A stretch of 64,000 nucleotides of DNA from JAMXLO01 sp963696645 (GTDB lineage Bacteria; Pseudomonadota; Alphaproteobacteria; Acetobacterales; Acetobacteraceae), in NCBI GenBank assembly GCA_963696645.1, contig CAVOKY010000007.1, forward strand, positions 1,860,001-1,924,000, read 5' to 3'. The notes below the pieces were generated by a model that saw only the letters and a list, made by a program, of their open reading frames with translations, was not told the origin of the DNA and searched no databases. Of the stretch, positions 1 to 8,511 are shown piece after piece. How positions within the stretch are numbered: the first letter of the stretch is position 1; every line of letters starts with the position of its first letter. A program made the translations under genes and the position numbers.

Positions 1-836
1 GCTACAGCTTCGCCGATCGGCTTGGCCTCTACGCACTTCGGCCCGCCCCCGTCATCATCGGCTGGTTCAACATGTTCGCGACGACCGGGATGACCGCGTT
101 CGACTGGCTGGTAGGCGACGCCAGCGTGATCCGGCCCGATGAAAAGGCGCATTACGTCGAGCGCATACACCGCCTGTCCGGCAGCTACCTGGCGTTCGAG
201 GTGCTGTACCCCGTGCCACCTGTCGCCCCGCCTCCCTCGGTCGACGTCGGCTACATCACATTTGGCTGCCTCGGGTCGCAGCACAAGCTGACCGATCCGG
301 TGCTGATGGCCTGGGGTCGCATCCTGCGTGCGGCTCCGACCGCACGGCTGTTCATCAGGAATGCCACGCTGGAGGATGCATCGAGCCGCGCTGACCTTTT
401 GGCGCGCCTGGCCGGCGAAGGCATCGATGCGGCACGCGTCACACTGGCCGGGCGCGCCGAGCACCTGGAATTCGTGCGTAGCTACGATCGCATCGACATC
501 GCGCTCGACACGTTTCCCTACAACGGCGGCACGACGACAACCGAGGCGCTGTGGCAGGGCGTGCCGGTGCTGACCTTCGACGGCGACCGGTGGGCATCGC
601 GGACCAGTCGCTCGATACTCCTCGCAGCCGATCTGGCCGACTGGGTCAAGCACGATGTTGCGGAGTATGTGCAACGTGCAGTGGGTCTCGCCAACGATCC
701 GGTTACGCCGTTGATGCTCGCCACCTTGCGCACTGAGATGCGCGACCGGTTACGCAGTTCCGCGGCGTGCGATACGGCGCGGCTGTGTCGGGCGATGGAA
801 ACATTCTATGAGCAGGTGGCGGCCACCACGCAGTGA
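1..836 (+). CDS. SPINDLY/OGT-like glycosyltransferase, C-terminal part (5' end outside window)
   Basis: The frame is open from base 3, so only the last ~277 residues are visible. The segment carries hallmarks of the O-GlcNAc transferase (SPINDLY) catalytic C-terminus: a PVIIGWFNMFATTGM stretch at the edge, FGCLGSQHKL with a following ILRAAPTARL, and ALDTFPYNGGTTTTEALWQG near the end, which contains the conserved GGTTT nucleotide-sugar site. Known members transfer sugars to protein Ser/Thr; in bacteria they usually have N-terminal TPR repeats, which would lie upstream of this window. The donor and target cannot be inferred. It converges on the small gene that ends at 853. Confidence 0.85.
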   Translation, partial: YSFADRLGLYALRPAPVIIGWFNMFATTGMTAFDWLVGDASVIRPDEKAHYVERIHRLSGSYLAFEVLYPVPPVAPPPSVDVGYITFGCLGSQHKLTDPVLMAWGRILRAAPTARLFIRNATLEDASSRADLLARLAGEGIDAARVTLAGRAEHLEFVRSYDRIDIALDTFPYNGGTTTTEALWQGVPVLTFDGDRWASRTSRSILLAADLADWVKHDVAEYVQRAVGLANDPVTPLMLATLRTEMRDRLRSSAACDTARLCRAMETFYEQVAATTQ

Positions 837-852
837 CACACTGCGACAGGCG

Positions 853-1218
853 TCACTCGTCCTCATCGTCCTCATCGATGCGCCGTGGATCCAGCGCGCG
901 CCAATCACGCTCCTCCGATCCCGCCGGATTATCGACGAAATCGCCAAGCTCGGTGGCGCTGCGCCAGCCAGACTCGGCGGCATCGACCACCTCGGCATCT
1001 TCGCCAAACGCAAACCACGATTCCAGCACCTGCTTTGTGGTCGTCCCCGGCACCCGACACCGCTCCACAGAATCACGCACATAGCGGCGCGCGAAGGCGT
1101 TGGCCTGCATCAGGGTCTCGAAACCGCCGATCTCCTCGACAATATTGTCCTGCGCACCGCCCGAAAGATCGAGGATACGAACACGCCACCCGCCCTCCGG
1201 CGCAAACAGATCGCTCAT
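853..1218 (-). CDS. Small acidic hypothetical protein coupled to an ABC permease
   Basis: A 121-aa protein with a strongly acidic tail (ending RRIDEDDEDE) and no signal peptide or membrane segment. I do not recognise the family. Its ATG (1218) follows the TAG stop of the upstream permease with no gap, so it is almost certainly the last gene of the importer operon and translationally coupled. It has no P-loop, so it does not replace the missing ATPase. Function unknown. Confidence 0.7.
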   Translation of the reverse strand: MSDLFAPEGGWRVRILDLSGGAQDNIVEEIGGFETLMQANAFARRYVRDSVERCRVPGTTTKQVLESWFAFGEDAEVVDAAESGWRSATELGDFVDNPAGSEERDWRALDPRRIDEDDEDE

Positions 1219-2067
1219 CTAGGCCTTCACCGAACCCGACGTGAGTCCTGCTACATAATGCTCCACGAAGAAGGAGTATATAATGGCAACTGGGACCGAT
1301 CCCAGGAGGGCAGCCGCCATAAGCTGACCCCAGTAGAACACATCGCCCTTCACCAGTTCGGCGATCGCACCAACCGGCACCGTGCGCACGTCGGTTTCGG
1401 TGAGAAAGATCAGCGCGTAGAGGAATTCGTTCTGCGCCAGTGTGAAGGCGAAGATGCCAGCCGAAATGAAGCCGGGTATGCACAGCGGCAAAAAGATGCG
1501 GAACATGGTCTGCAGCCGCGTCGCGCCATCGATTCGCGCGGCGTCTTCCAACTCGCGCGGCACGGTGCGGAAATAGCCCATCAGCAGCCAGGCGCAGAAT
1601 GGGATGAGCAGCGTCGGATAGGTCAGGATGACAGACGTCAGCGTGTCTCCAAGATGCAGGCGGTTTATGATGTCTGCCAGTGGGATGAACAGCAGCGGTT
1701 GCGGCACGAGGTAGGTCGCTGCCACTGCGAACGACACCAGCGCGGCGCCGGCGAATCGCATGCGCGCCAGCGGATAGGCCAGCATCACGCCGAACACCAG
1801 CGAGATCGTGGTGGAGACCACCGCGACCAGCATCGTGTTGTAGGTCCAGGTCAGGAAGTTGGTCTGCGTCAGCAGATCGACATAATGCTTCAGCGTGGGA
1901 TGATAGACGATCAGCGGCATGATCTTGCGATTGTAAAGCTCCTGATTCGGCTTCAGCGAGGTGACCGCCATCCAGTAGAACGGGAACAGCGTGAAGATCA
2001 TGAAAAAGCCAAGCGGCAGCCACAGCTTGAGTGCTCGCATCGTCCAGCCGCGGCGTTCGACCATCAT
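1219..2067 (-). CDS. Carbohydrate ABC transporter permease (MalG-type)
   Basis: A 282-aa inner-membrane protein with about six hydrophobic segments (first: LWLPLGFFMIFTLFPFYWMA). The EAA loop that docks the ATPase reads EDAARIDGATRLQTMFRIFLPL, which is diagnostic of binding-protein-dependent permeases of the sugar (CUT1) type. It lies 19 nt after the partner permease and directly abuts the 121-aa gene. Substrate is unknown; sugars, polyols and glycerol phosphates are the usual range for the family. Confidence 0.92.
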   Translation of the reverse strand: MMVERRGWTMRALKLWLPLGFFMIFTLFPFYWMAVTSLKPNQELYNRKIMPLIVYHPTLKHYVDLLTQTNFLTWTYNTMLVAVVSTTISLVFGVMLAYPLARMRFAGAALVSFAVAATYLVPQPLLFIPLADIINRLHLGDTLTSVILTYPTLLIPFCAWLLMGYFRTVPRELEDAARIDGATRLQTMFRIFLPLCIPGFISAGIFAFTLAQNEFLYALIFLTETDVRTVPVGAIAELVKGDVFYWGQLMAAALLGSVPVAIIYSFFVEHYVAGLTSGSVKA

Positions 2068-2086
2068 GCTGGTCCGCCTTCGCGCA

Positions 2087-3025
2087 TCATGACTTTTCCG
2101 GCCGCATGTAGATCGCCATGGCGATGATGATCAGTGCCAGCGGCGGCAGCATGGCGAGCGCGATGGAAGCGCCAAGGCCGAGCTGTCCTGCGCTCATTGC
2201 CACGTCGAAGGCGTAGGTGGCGAACAGATGCGTGGCGTTCGCCGGCCCGCCGCGGGTCAGCACATAGACCAGCTGGAAATCGGCGAAGGTGAAGATCACC
2301 GAGAACATTGTGACGATGAAGATCACCGGCTTCAGCAAGGGCAGTGTGACGTAACGGAAGCGCGCCAGAGCACTGGCGCCGTCGATCGTCGCCGCCTCAT
2401 ACAGTTCCGGTGAAATGGTCTGCAGTCCGGCCAGCAAGGTGATGGCATAGAAGGGCAGGCCGCGCCAGGTGTTCACCACGATCAGCGAGCCCATGGCGAG
2501 CGACGGGTTACCCAGCCACGAAGGCCCCGGATTGGCTATGTTCAGATGTATGAGAAACCAGTTGATCACGCTGAATGCCGGATCGAGGATCCACATCCAG
2601 GAGATCGTACTGAGCACCGTCGGCACGATGAACGGCAGCAGCATCAGCGCGCGCATCAGGTTCTTGAACCTGAAGTCCTGGTTCATCACCAGCGCGAGAG
2701 CAAGGCCGCCAACCATCTTCAGGATCGTCGCGGAGATTGTATAGACGAAGGTGTTCTGTGCCACCTGCCAGAACACCGGATCGTGCCAATCGGCGATGAA
2801 ATTGGCCAGGCCGACGAAGTGGCCGACGCGCGCGACCGGGCGATCCTGCAGCGACAACAGGATGCCATAGACGAACGGGTAGCCGACCAGGGCCAGCAGG
2901 AACAGGATCGGCGGCGTCACCATCAGCCAACTGAACACCGCCTCGCGCTCGGTCCAGCGCCGAAGGTTCCGCCTCGGACGGACCCGGATTGCCGGGACGG
3001 GAATCGATTGGCTGTGTGCAGACAC
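2087..3025 (-). CDS. Carbohydrate ABC transporter permease (MalF-type)
   Basis: A 312-aa membrane protein with a long basic cytoplasmic N-terminus (RVRPRRNLRRW) followed by six predicted transmembrane helices. Its EAA motif is YEAATIDGASALARFRYVTL. The start is GTG at 3025, one base after the stop of the binding-protein gene, so the two are coupled. It forms the heterodimeric channel with the MalG-type permease downstream. Confidence 0.92.
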   Translation of the reverse strand: MSAHSQSIPVPAIRVRPRRNLRRWTEREAVFSWLMVTPPILFLLALVGYPFVYGILLSLQDRPVARVGHFVGLANFIADWHDPVFWQVAQNTFVYTISATILKMVGGLALALVMNQDFRFKNLMRALMLLPFIVPTVLSTISWMWILDPAFSVINWFLIHLNIANPGPSWLGNPSLAMGSLIVVNTWRGLPFYAITLLAGLQTISPELYEAATIDGASALARFRYVTLPLLKPVIFIVTMFSVIFTFADFQLVYVLTRGGPANATHLFATYAFDVAMSAGQLGLGASIALAMLPPLALIIIAMAIYMRPEKS

Positions 3026-3026
3026 T

Positions 3027-4319
3027 TCAGGCTGGCTGGTAGATCTGCTTGAGCTGCGCGTTGGCCTGCGCGATCACCTCCTTGGTCGACTTGCCGGTGC
3101 ATGCCTTGGCGAACATGTCGACGACGACATATTTTGCCACGCTTTCCGACTGCTGCCGGCTGATCGGCGCTGGCCAGCCAGGCAGATGCGAGGTCTCAAG
3201 CGAATCGCGATAGGGCAGATTGCGTGGTTCGACATGCCAGAACGGCGCGTCGTCGTAGGCATGCAGGTAGGGCGCGTAATAGCTCACCGCCACGCTGTAC
3301 CAACCGCCGGCCTGCTTCGGATCCATCAGCCAGCGCAGGAAGTCCTTGGCGGCCTGCGGGTCCGGTGCGCTGGTGAAAATCGAATGGCTCCAGGGATTGA
3401 GGATGTGGAAGCGTCCCTTGGGCCCCTGCGGATTCAGCGACTGGCCCATCACCTTGCCGATGTCCGGGAAGTCCCGCATCGCGACGTAGAGTATGCTCTC
3501 GGCATTGTTGGTGCAGGAGATCTGCTCCGCCAGGAACGCCTTGTTGTTCGACGGATCGGTCCAGCCCAGTACATCCTCGAACATCGTGTCCTGGAAGAAC
3601 CTGCGGCAGAAATCCACCGCCCGCGCAGTCTCGTCTGAATCGATGGCGATGGTCTTGCCGTCGGGTTCGACCTCGCGGGCGCCGTACGACCACAGCAGGG
3701 GATACAGCCAGCCATGGTTGTCGCCGAAGCCGTGACCCAATTCGAAGCCGAAGGGATGTCCGGCCTTCTTCAGTTTGGTGCCCGCCTCGAGCAAGGCGTC
3801 CCAGGTATCGGGAAATTCCTTGACGCCGACTTCCGCGAACCAGTCGGTGCGCCAGTTCATCAGCTGGCCAATGTTGCCGAACGGGATCGCCTTCCATTTC
3901 CCGTTGACGATGACAGCCTCCTTGATCGCGTCATGCCAACCGCCGGATTGCTTGCCGATCTCATCGGCGATGTCGCTGACGTCCACTAGCTTCTCATCGA
4001 ACAGATAGGGCCAGTTGAACTCGATGAGCGTGAGATCCGGGCCGGCGCCGGTCTCGGCGGCGGTCGTGACACGCGTTTGCAGCGAGCCGACGCTGATCAG
4101 TTCGTAGTTGACCTTGATGCCGGTTGCTTTCTCGTAGGCAGGCGCGAGAGTGTTCTTGAAATACGCGTCATAGGCCGGGATGAACGAGTTCTCGTGCATC
4201 AGGGTCATGCTCTTCGGCGCCGCCCGTCCCGGTGCCGCAGTGAACATTGCGCCGGCGCCGGCAAGCGCCGTGATCTTCAGGACGTCACGGCGTGACGCCG
4301 GCCGGATGAGATTTGGCAT
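3027..4319 (-). CDS. ABC transporter extracellular sugar-binding protein (family 1)
   Basis: A solute-binding protein of 430 aa when started at 4319; an upstream in-frame ATG at 4409 would add 30 residues unlike a signal sequence. The chosen N-terminus has an Arg pair (RPASRRDVLK) before a hydrophobic segment ITALAGAGAMF, resembling a Tat export signal. The chosen ATG is preceded by GGGAGACAACAAGAG. The mature part has family-1 features such as TAAETGAGPDLTLIEFNW and GWYSVAVSYYAPY. First gene of the importer operon. The ligand cannot be read from sequence. Confidence 0.9.
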   Translation of the reverse strand: MPNLIRPASRRDVLKITALAGAGAMFTAAPGRAAPKSMTLMHENSFIPAYDAYFKNTLAPAYEKATGIKVNYELISVGSLQTRVTTAAETGAGPDLTLIEFNWPYLFDEKLVDVSDIADEIGKQSGGWHDAIKEAVIVNGKWKAIPFGNIGQLMNWRTDWFAEVGVKEFPDTWDALLEAGTKLKKAGHPFGFELGHGFGDNHGWLYPLLWSYGAREVEPDGKTIAIDSDETARAVDFCRRFFQDTMFEDVLGWTDPSNNKAFLAEQISCTNNAESILYVAMRDFPDIGKVMGQSLNPQGPKGRFHILNPWSHSIFTSAPDPQAAKDFLRWLMDPKQAGGWYSVAVSYYAPYLHAYDDAPFWHVEPRNLPYRDSLETSHLPGWPAPISRQQSESVAKYVVVDMFAKACTGKSTKEVIAQANAQLKQIYQPA

Positions 4320-4370
4320 CTCTTGTTGTCTCCCAGAACCGTATCGAGGTTTTAGCGCTCGTGCGGCGCC

Positions 4371-4379
4371 GTTATAGCA
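4371..4379 (-). promoter_or_regulatory. Putative extended -10 promoter of the ABC importer operon
   Basis: On the minus strand the bases read TGCTATAAC, an extended -10 (TGnTATAAT-like), about 50 nt upstream of the binding-protein start. No convincing -35 is seen at 16-18 bp. The same TATAACGGCGCC block occurs upstream of the DAHP synthase gene, which supports both. Confidence 0.4.
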
Positions 4380-4436
4380 TACCGTGTACGAAACCTTATT
4401 GGCTGGCAACCGGCAAAGTCAACGTCGCACGCGCGT

Positions 4437-5588
4437 TCAACCGGATTTCTTGCGGATGCCGTTTTTCCGCAGCAGAAACTCGCGGCCCACCTTCACCATC
4501 GGCACCCCGTCGTATTCGACGATGTCCGCCGTCGCATAGGTCTCGTGCCATGCATCAGGGATGAAGCTGCCAGTACCGACCATGTCGATCGGCGCCTTGG
4601 CATCCGCCATCACGCGGCATTTGTCGACGCCGAAGCCGGAAGAGGCAACGATCCGCACACGCGCTGACCCCGCCGCATCGAGCACCTCGCGCATACGCCA
4701 GATGGCCGCGGCGGATACACCGGTGCCCACCAGGAATCGCAGCTCCGTCTCGCTGCGGTAGCGTCTGATTGCACCGGGTGCGTGGCGTTCCAGCACCGCA
4801 TAGCTCTCCGCCGGGTCGAGCCCCTCCATGAAGCGGCCACCATGCGTATCCAACCGAAACGACAGCCGACCTGAACCGGCGAGGTCCGGAAACCGCGCGC
4901 ACACCGCCATGGCATCGCTGACTTCGCGCCCGTAATAATCCGCCAGCACCGTCATCGGCTCATCGGGAAACGTCTCGTGGAACATCTCGGCTGCGCGCAA
5001 TGTGGAGCCGGCATAGCCAATCAGCGAATGCGGCATCGTGCCGAAACCGCGTGGCGCACCGAACCAGTGCGCCGTGCCATCGTTGGCGTTGCCCATAAAG
5101 CCCTTCGCGCCTTCGCGCTTCGCCGCGTTACTGCCGACCGAGGCAGCGTAAGCCATCATGTCCTGCATCTCGGCACCGGCGCAGTGCCGAGCTTCCATTG
5201 CCAGAAACGCCACCTCCGGCAATGCAAGGCACATCTGATAGGCGTTGAGCGCCGCCACCGACGCGGGTCCGATCTTCTGCAACAGGATCGTTTCGAGATC
5301 GGACAATTGCACCAGGCTTCCGGTGATGTAGGCGAGCGGCTCGCCGGCACCCACCCATGCACCTTCCGGATACATCAAATCGATTATGAACTCAGTCCCG
5401 CGCGCCGCCGCCGCGGTCTCCAGCCATTCGACCATCAGTCTCGGTGCAGCAATCACCGGGCGCCGCATGAACACCGCATAGGTCACCCGCTTGTCGCCGA
5501 ACCGCGTGACGATCCGGCGTGTGCGATTGAAGTAACTGTCGGTGCGCGCCGCGATATCCGCGGCAAGATCGGACTCGCCGCGCTGCAC
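4437..5588 (-). CDS. pncB: Nicotinate phosphoribosyltransferase
   Basis: Converts nicotinate and PRPP to nicotinate mononucleotide in NAD salvage, in the cytosol. Recognisable blocks are TDSYFNRTRRIV near the N-terminus, MGNANDGTAHWFG, LADYYGREVSDAM, SFRLDTHGGRF and IVASSGFGVDKCRVM. The open frame continues upstream into the DAHP synthase gene, but that part is out-of-frame sequence of the neighbour. The best start is GTG at 5588, sharing one base with the upstream TAG, giving 383 aa, normal for the shorter NAPRTase type. The pairing with aromatic biosynthesis looks like simple operon coupling. Confidence 0.88.
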   Translation of the reverse strand: MQRGESDLAADIAARTDSYFNRTRRIVTRFGDKRVTYAVFMRRPVIAAPRLMVEWLETAAAARGTEFIIDLMYPEGAWVGAGEPLAYITGSLVQLSDLETILLQKIGPASVAALNAYQMCLALPEVAFLAMEARHCAGAEMQDMMAYAASVGSNAAKREGAKGFMGNANDGTAHWFGAPRGFGTMPHSLIGYAGSTLRAAEMFHETFPDEPMTVLADYYGREVSDAMAVCARFPDLAGSGRLSFRLDTHGGRFMEGLDPAESYAVLERHAPGAIRRYRSETELRFLVGTGVSAAAIWRMREVLDAAGSARVRIVASSGFGVDKCRVMADAKAPIDMVGTGSFIPDAWHETYATADIVEYDGVPMVKVGREFLLRKNGIRKKSG

Positions 5589-6982
5589 TACTGTGCCGCC
5601 ACCTGGATCTGCCCGCCGGGCGCGCGCCGCTGCTTCAGTTCCTCGGCCACCAGGAACGCGAGCTCCAGCGATTGTTCCGCGTTCAACCGTGGATCGCAGA
5701 ACGTTTCGTAGCGCTCGGTCAGGTCCGCTTCGGTGAGCCGATGTGCGCCGCCAGTGCACTCGGTGACGTTCTGCCCCGTCATCTCGACATGCACACCGCC
5801 GGCCCAACTGCCCTCGGCGGCGTGGATGTCGAAGAAGTTGCGCACTTCCGACAGGATCGAATCGAAGTTGCGCGTCTTCAGCTTGGCAACTGTGGAAATC
5901 GTGTTGCCATGCATCGGGTCGCACAGCCACACGACCTTGGCTCCGGCGCGCTCCACTGCGCGGATCAACGGCGGCAGCCGCGCGTTCACCTTGTCATGGC
6001 CCATGCGGCTGATCAGCGTGATGCGCCCCAGCTCGTTTGCCGGGTTCAGCACTTCCAGGATGCGCAGCAGATCGTCCGGCTCCTGTGTCGGTCCGATCTT
6101 CATGCCAAGCGGATTCTTCACACCACGCAGGAATTCGACGTGCGCGCCTTCAAGCTGGCGCGTGCGATCGCCGATCCACAGAAAATGCGCCGAGCAGCCG
6201 TACCAATCGCCGGTGGTGGAATCGATGCGCGTCAGTGCCTGTTCGTACGGCAGCAGCAGCGCCTCGTGGCTTATGTAGAAGTCTGTCTCGCGCATATCGC
6301 GCGTCGTGGTGCTGGTCATGCCGCATGCCGCCATGAACGACAGCGTCTCGTCGATGCGGTGAGCGAGGTCCTGGTAGCGTGCGGCCAGTGGCGACCGCGC
6401 GGCGAAATCCAGGTTCCAGCGGTGCACCTCATGCAGGTCGGCATAACCACCGGATGCAAAGGCGCGCAGCAGGTTCAGCGTGCTGGCCGACTGGAAGTAG
6501 CCGAACTCCATGCGCGCGGGATCGGGGATGCGTGCCTCCGCGGTGAACTCCGGCCCATTGACGATGTCGCCGCGATAGGAGGGCAGCGTGACGTCGCCCT
6601 GCGTTTCGTTGTCCGACGAACGCGGCTTGGCGAACTGACCCGCCATGCGGCCCATCTTCACCACCGGCAGCGAAGCGCCGAAGGTCAGCACCACGGCCAT
6701 CTGCAACAGCACGCGGAACGTGTCGCGGATGATGTTGGCAGTAAAGTCGGAAAAACTTTCCGCACAGTCGCCGCCCTGCAGCACGAACGCCTTGCCCTCT
6801 GCCGCAAGCGCGAGATGCGCCTTCAGGCGCCGCGCCTCGCCGGCAAATACCAGCGGCGGGTATTTGCAAATGCGGGCCTCCATCGCCGCGAGTTTTTGCG
6901 GGTCAGGGTAGGCCGGCACCTGGCGGATCGGGCAATCGCGCCAGCTATCGGGGGTCCAGGCGCGGGCAGGGATGGTTGGCAT
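5588..6982 (-). CDS. Class II 3-deoxy-7-phosphoheptulonate (DAHP) synthase
   Basis: First step of the shikimate pathway: phosphoenolpyruvate plus erythrose 4-phosphate gives DAHP. The 464-aa length and motifs are those of the plant/mycobacterial class II type: VLQGGDCAESF at ~67-77 (Cys73 is the expected metal ligand), GPEFTAEARIPDP, SRMGHDKVNARLPPL and LCDPMHGNT. ATG 6982 is preceded by AAGGAGA seven bases away. A strong promoter lies just upstream (7003-7031), leaving a leader of about 14 nt with no room for a trpL-like attenuator. Confidence 0.95.
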   Translation of the reverse strand: MPTIPARAWTPDSWRDCPIRQVPAYPDPQKLAAMEARICKYPPLVFAGEARRLKAHLALAAEGKAFVLQGGDCAESFSDFTANIIRDTFRVLLQMAVVLTFGASLPVVKMGRMAGQFAKPRSSDNETQGDVTLPSYRGDIVNGPEFTAEARIPDPARMEFGYFQSASTLNLLRAFASGGYADLHEVHRWNLDFAARSPLAARYQDLAHRIDETLSFMAACGMTSTTTRDMRETDFYISHEALLLPYEQALTRIDSTTGDWYGCSAHFLWIGDRTRQLEGAHVEFLRGVKNPLGMKIGPTQEPDDLLRILEVLNPANELGRITLISRMGHDKVNARLPPLIRAVERAGAKVVWLCDPMHGNTISTVAKLKTRNFDSILSEVRNFFDIHAAEGSWAGGVHVEMTGQNVTECTGGAHRLTEADLTERYETFCDPRLNAEQSLELAFLVAEELKQRRAPGGQIQVAAQ

Positions 6983-7002
6983 GACGGTTCTCCTTGGGCG
7001 CC

Positions 7003-7031
7003 GTTATAGCCGCGCCGAGACGCATTGTCAT
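7003..7031 (-). promoter_or_regulatory. Sigma-70 type promoter of the DAHP synthase gene
   Basis: On the minus strand the -35 is ATGACA (5/6 match to TTGACA) and the -10 is TATAAC (5/6 match), separated by exactly 17 bp. The predicted transcription start falls near 6996, just before the AAGGAGA ribosome-binding site of the gene starting at 6982. Confidence 0.65.
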
Positions 7032-7055
7032 TGCGCGGACTGCCCCGATCACACC

Positions 7056-8493
7056 TCAAGCCTCGACCGGCTCCAGCAGCCCACACGCCAAAGCCTCGCG
7101 TACCGCCGCGAGCGATTGGCCGGACTCGCCAACCGTCACCGATCCCTGCACGGCCGCGATGACCCGTTGCGTCTCCGGTGAGACATCCAGCGCCTGGCGC
7201 AGAGTGCCGGGCGGCAGCAACGCCATCCTCCTGGTGCCTGTGGACCCGGGTGCGCCCTGGACGGTCGCCACCGAAGTGCCGTCGGGCAAGCGAAGTCGCG
7301 CCGCCAGCAATGATGCATCCGGACCGTGCAGCAGATCGCAGCTTCGCAACAGCCGCTCGATCCGTTCCGCCGTGATGAACGCGGCGCTCGCCGGAGCAAC
7401 CTCAAGCATAGCCGTCCATGCCGGCGTCAAAGCCCCACGGCGTAGTACGCTGATGCCCGCTTCGGTTCCTGTCAGGCCGAGTTGCGCATAGTGCTCACGA
7501 ATTCGCATGGTCAACGTCGCGCTGCGTTGCTGTTGCTGACCCCAGAACGTGGCCAGATCGTCCGCACTCGTCGCCCCGAGGCGAAGCACCAGCACATCGA
7601 GGTCCGGTCCGGCCGCCTCGCGAATGCGCACCGCCTGCGCTTCCCCATCACGCAGCGGCCAGTGCGCCTGCACGACGGCAAGTCCACCTGGCGCGAGATG
7701 CGCCGCCAACCCGGCCAGCATTCGGCACGCCAACTCGTCGCCACGTGGCCCGCCATGCAGGTGTGAGGTCGCCGGCATTCCATCTGGCAACGCGACATAG
7801 GGCGGATGCCCGGCAATGACGTCGAAAAGTTCACCTGCCACGGGCGTGAACAGATCCCCTTCGCGTACGTCGATGTTGTCCGCCCCGTTGAGTACCGACA
7901 TTGATCCGCGTCAGTGCCACTGCGCGCGGATTGATATCGGTCGCAACCACATGCGTCGCGTGACGACACAGCAGCAGCGCAATCGCGCCGGCTCCGCATC
8001 CCAGGTCAAGCACATTTTGTACAGCGTGGGTCGGGGTCACGGCACGCGACAGCGGAACCGTGGTATCGCGCATCCCCATTACCACGTCGCCACCCAATCG
8101 GACATCATCGCCGAATACGTATTGATCCTCGGCCAAGGCGAGGCGCAGTTCACAACGCACCTGGTCATCACACGACCGCAACAGGCCAGCAGCTGTCAAC
8201 ACGCGATGCAGTGGTTCGGTAAGTGCCGCGGTGGCCTCCGACTCGGTCACCCTGTCGCCGAACATCAGCAGGCGCATCGCCAAGGCCGCGGCATCGTTGC
8301 GCTGTCGCAGGTGCCAGAGGCGGATTGCATCTCTGTCGTCTTCCGGGAATTGCGCACACAAAGCGAGTATCGGTGCAACGTTCGCGGCGTCCACACCGAT
8401 CGCCGCAAGGCGTAGACGCAATGCCACCCAATCATCCGGTGCTATGCCGGCGAGACCGGAGATGTCGGGCAAACCCGTCATAGCGATTCCCAT
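7056..8493 (-). pseudogene. HemK-like class I methyltransferase, single frameshift
   Basis: The N-terminal half (8493 to ~7904) and C-terminal half (~7903 to 7056) are in different frames but form one SAM-dependent methyltransferase of about 478 aa. Motif I is VLDLGCGAGAIALLL, followed by ATDINPRAVALTRIN; after the break come DNIDVREGDLFTPV and AGHPPYVALP, which stands where HemK-like enzymes have NPPY. Removing one T near 7903 joins ALTRIN to VLNGADNIDV. It is last in the operon with the 631-aa protein and the ELM1-family gene. Substrate unknown; the Asn-to-His change argues against a standard release-factor methylase. Confidence 0.75.
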
Positions 8494-8511
8494 CGCTTCC
8501 AGTGGCGAAAC

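Noticed and set aside
4437..5930. Nicotinate phosphoribosyltransferase with a 114-residue N-terminal extension
   Set aside because: The extension is out-of-frame sequence of the DAHP synthase gene. GTG 5588 overlapping the upstream stop gives the normal protein length.
5672..7009. Plus-strand open frame of ~445 codons
   Set aside because: Antisense of the DAHP synthase gene, without protein-like features.
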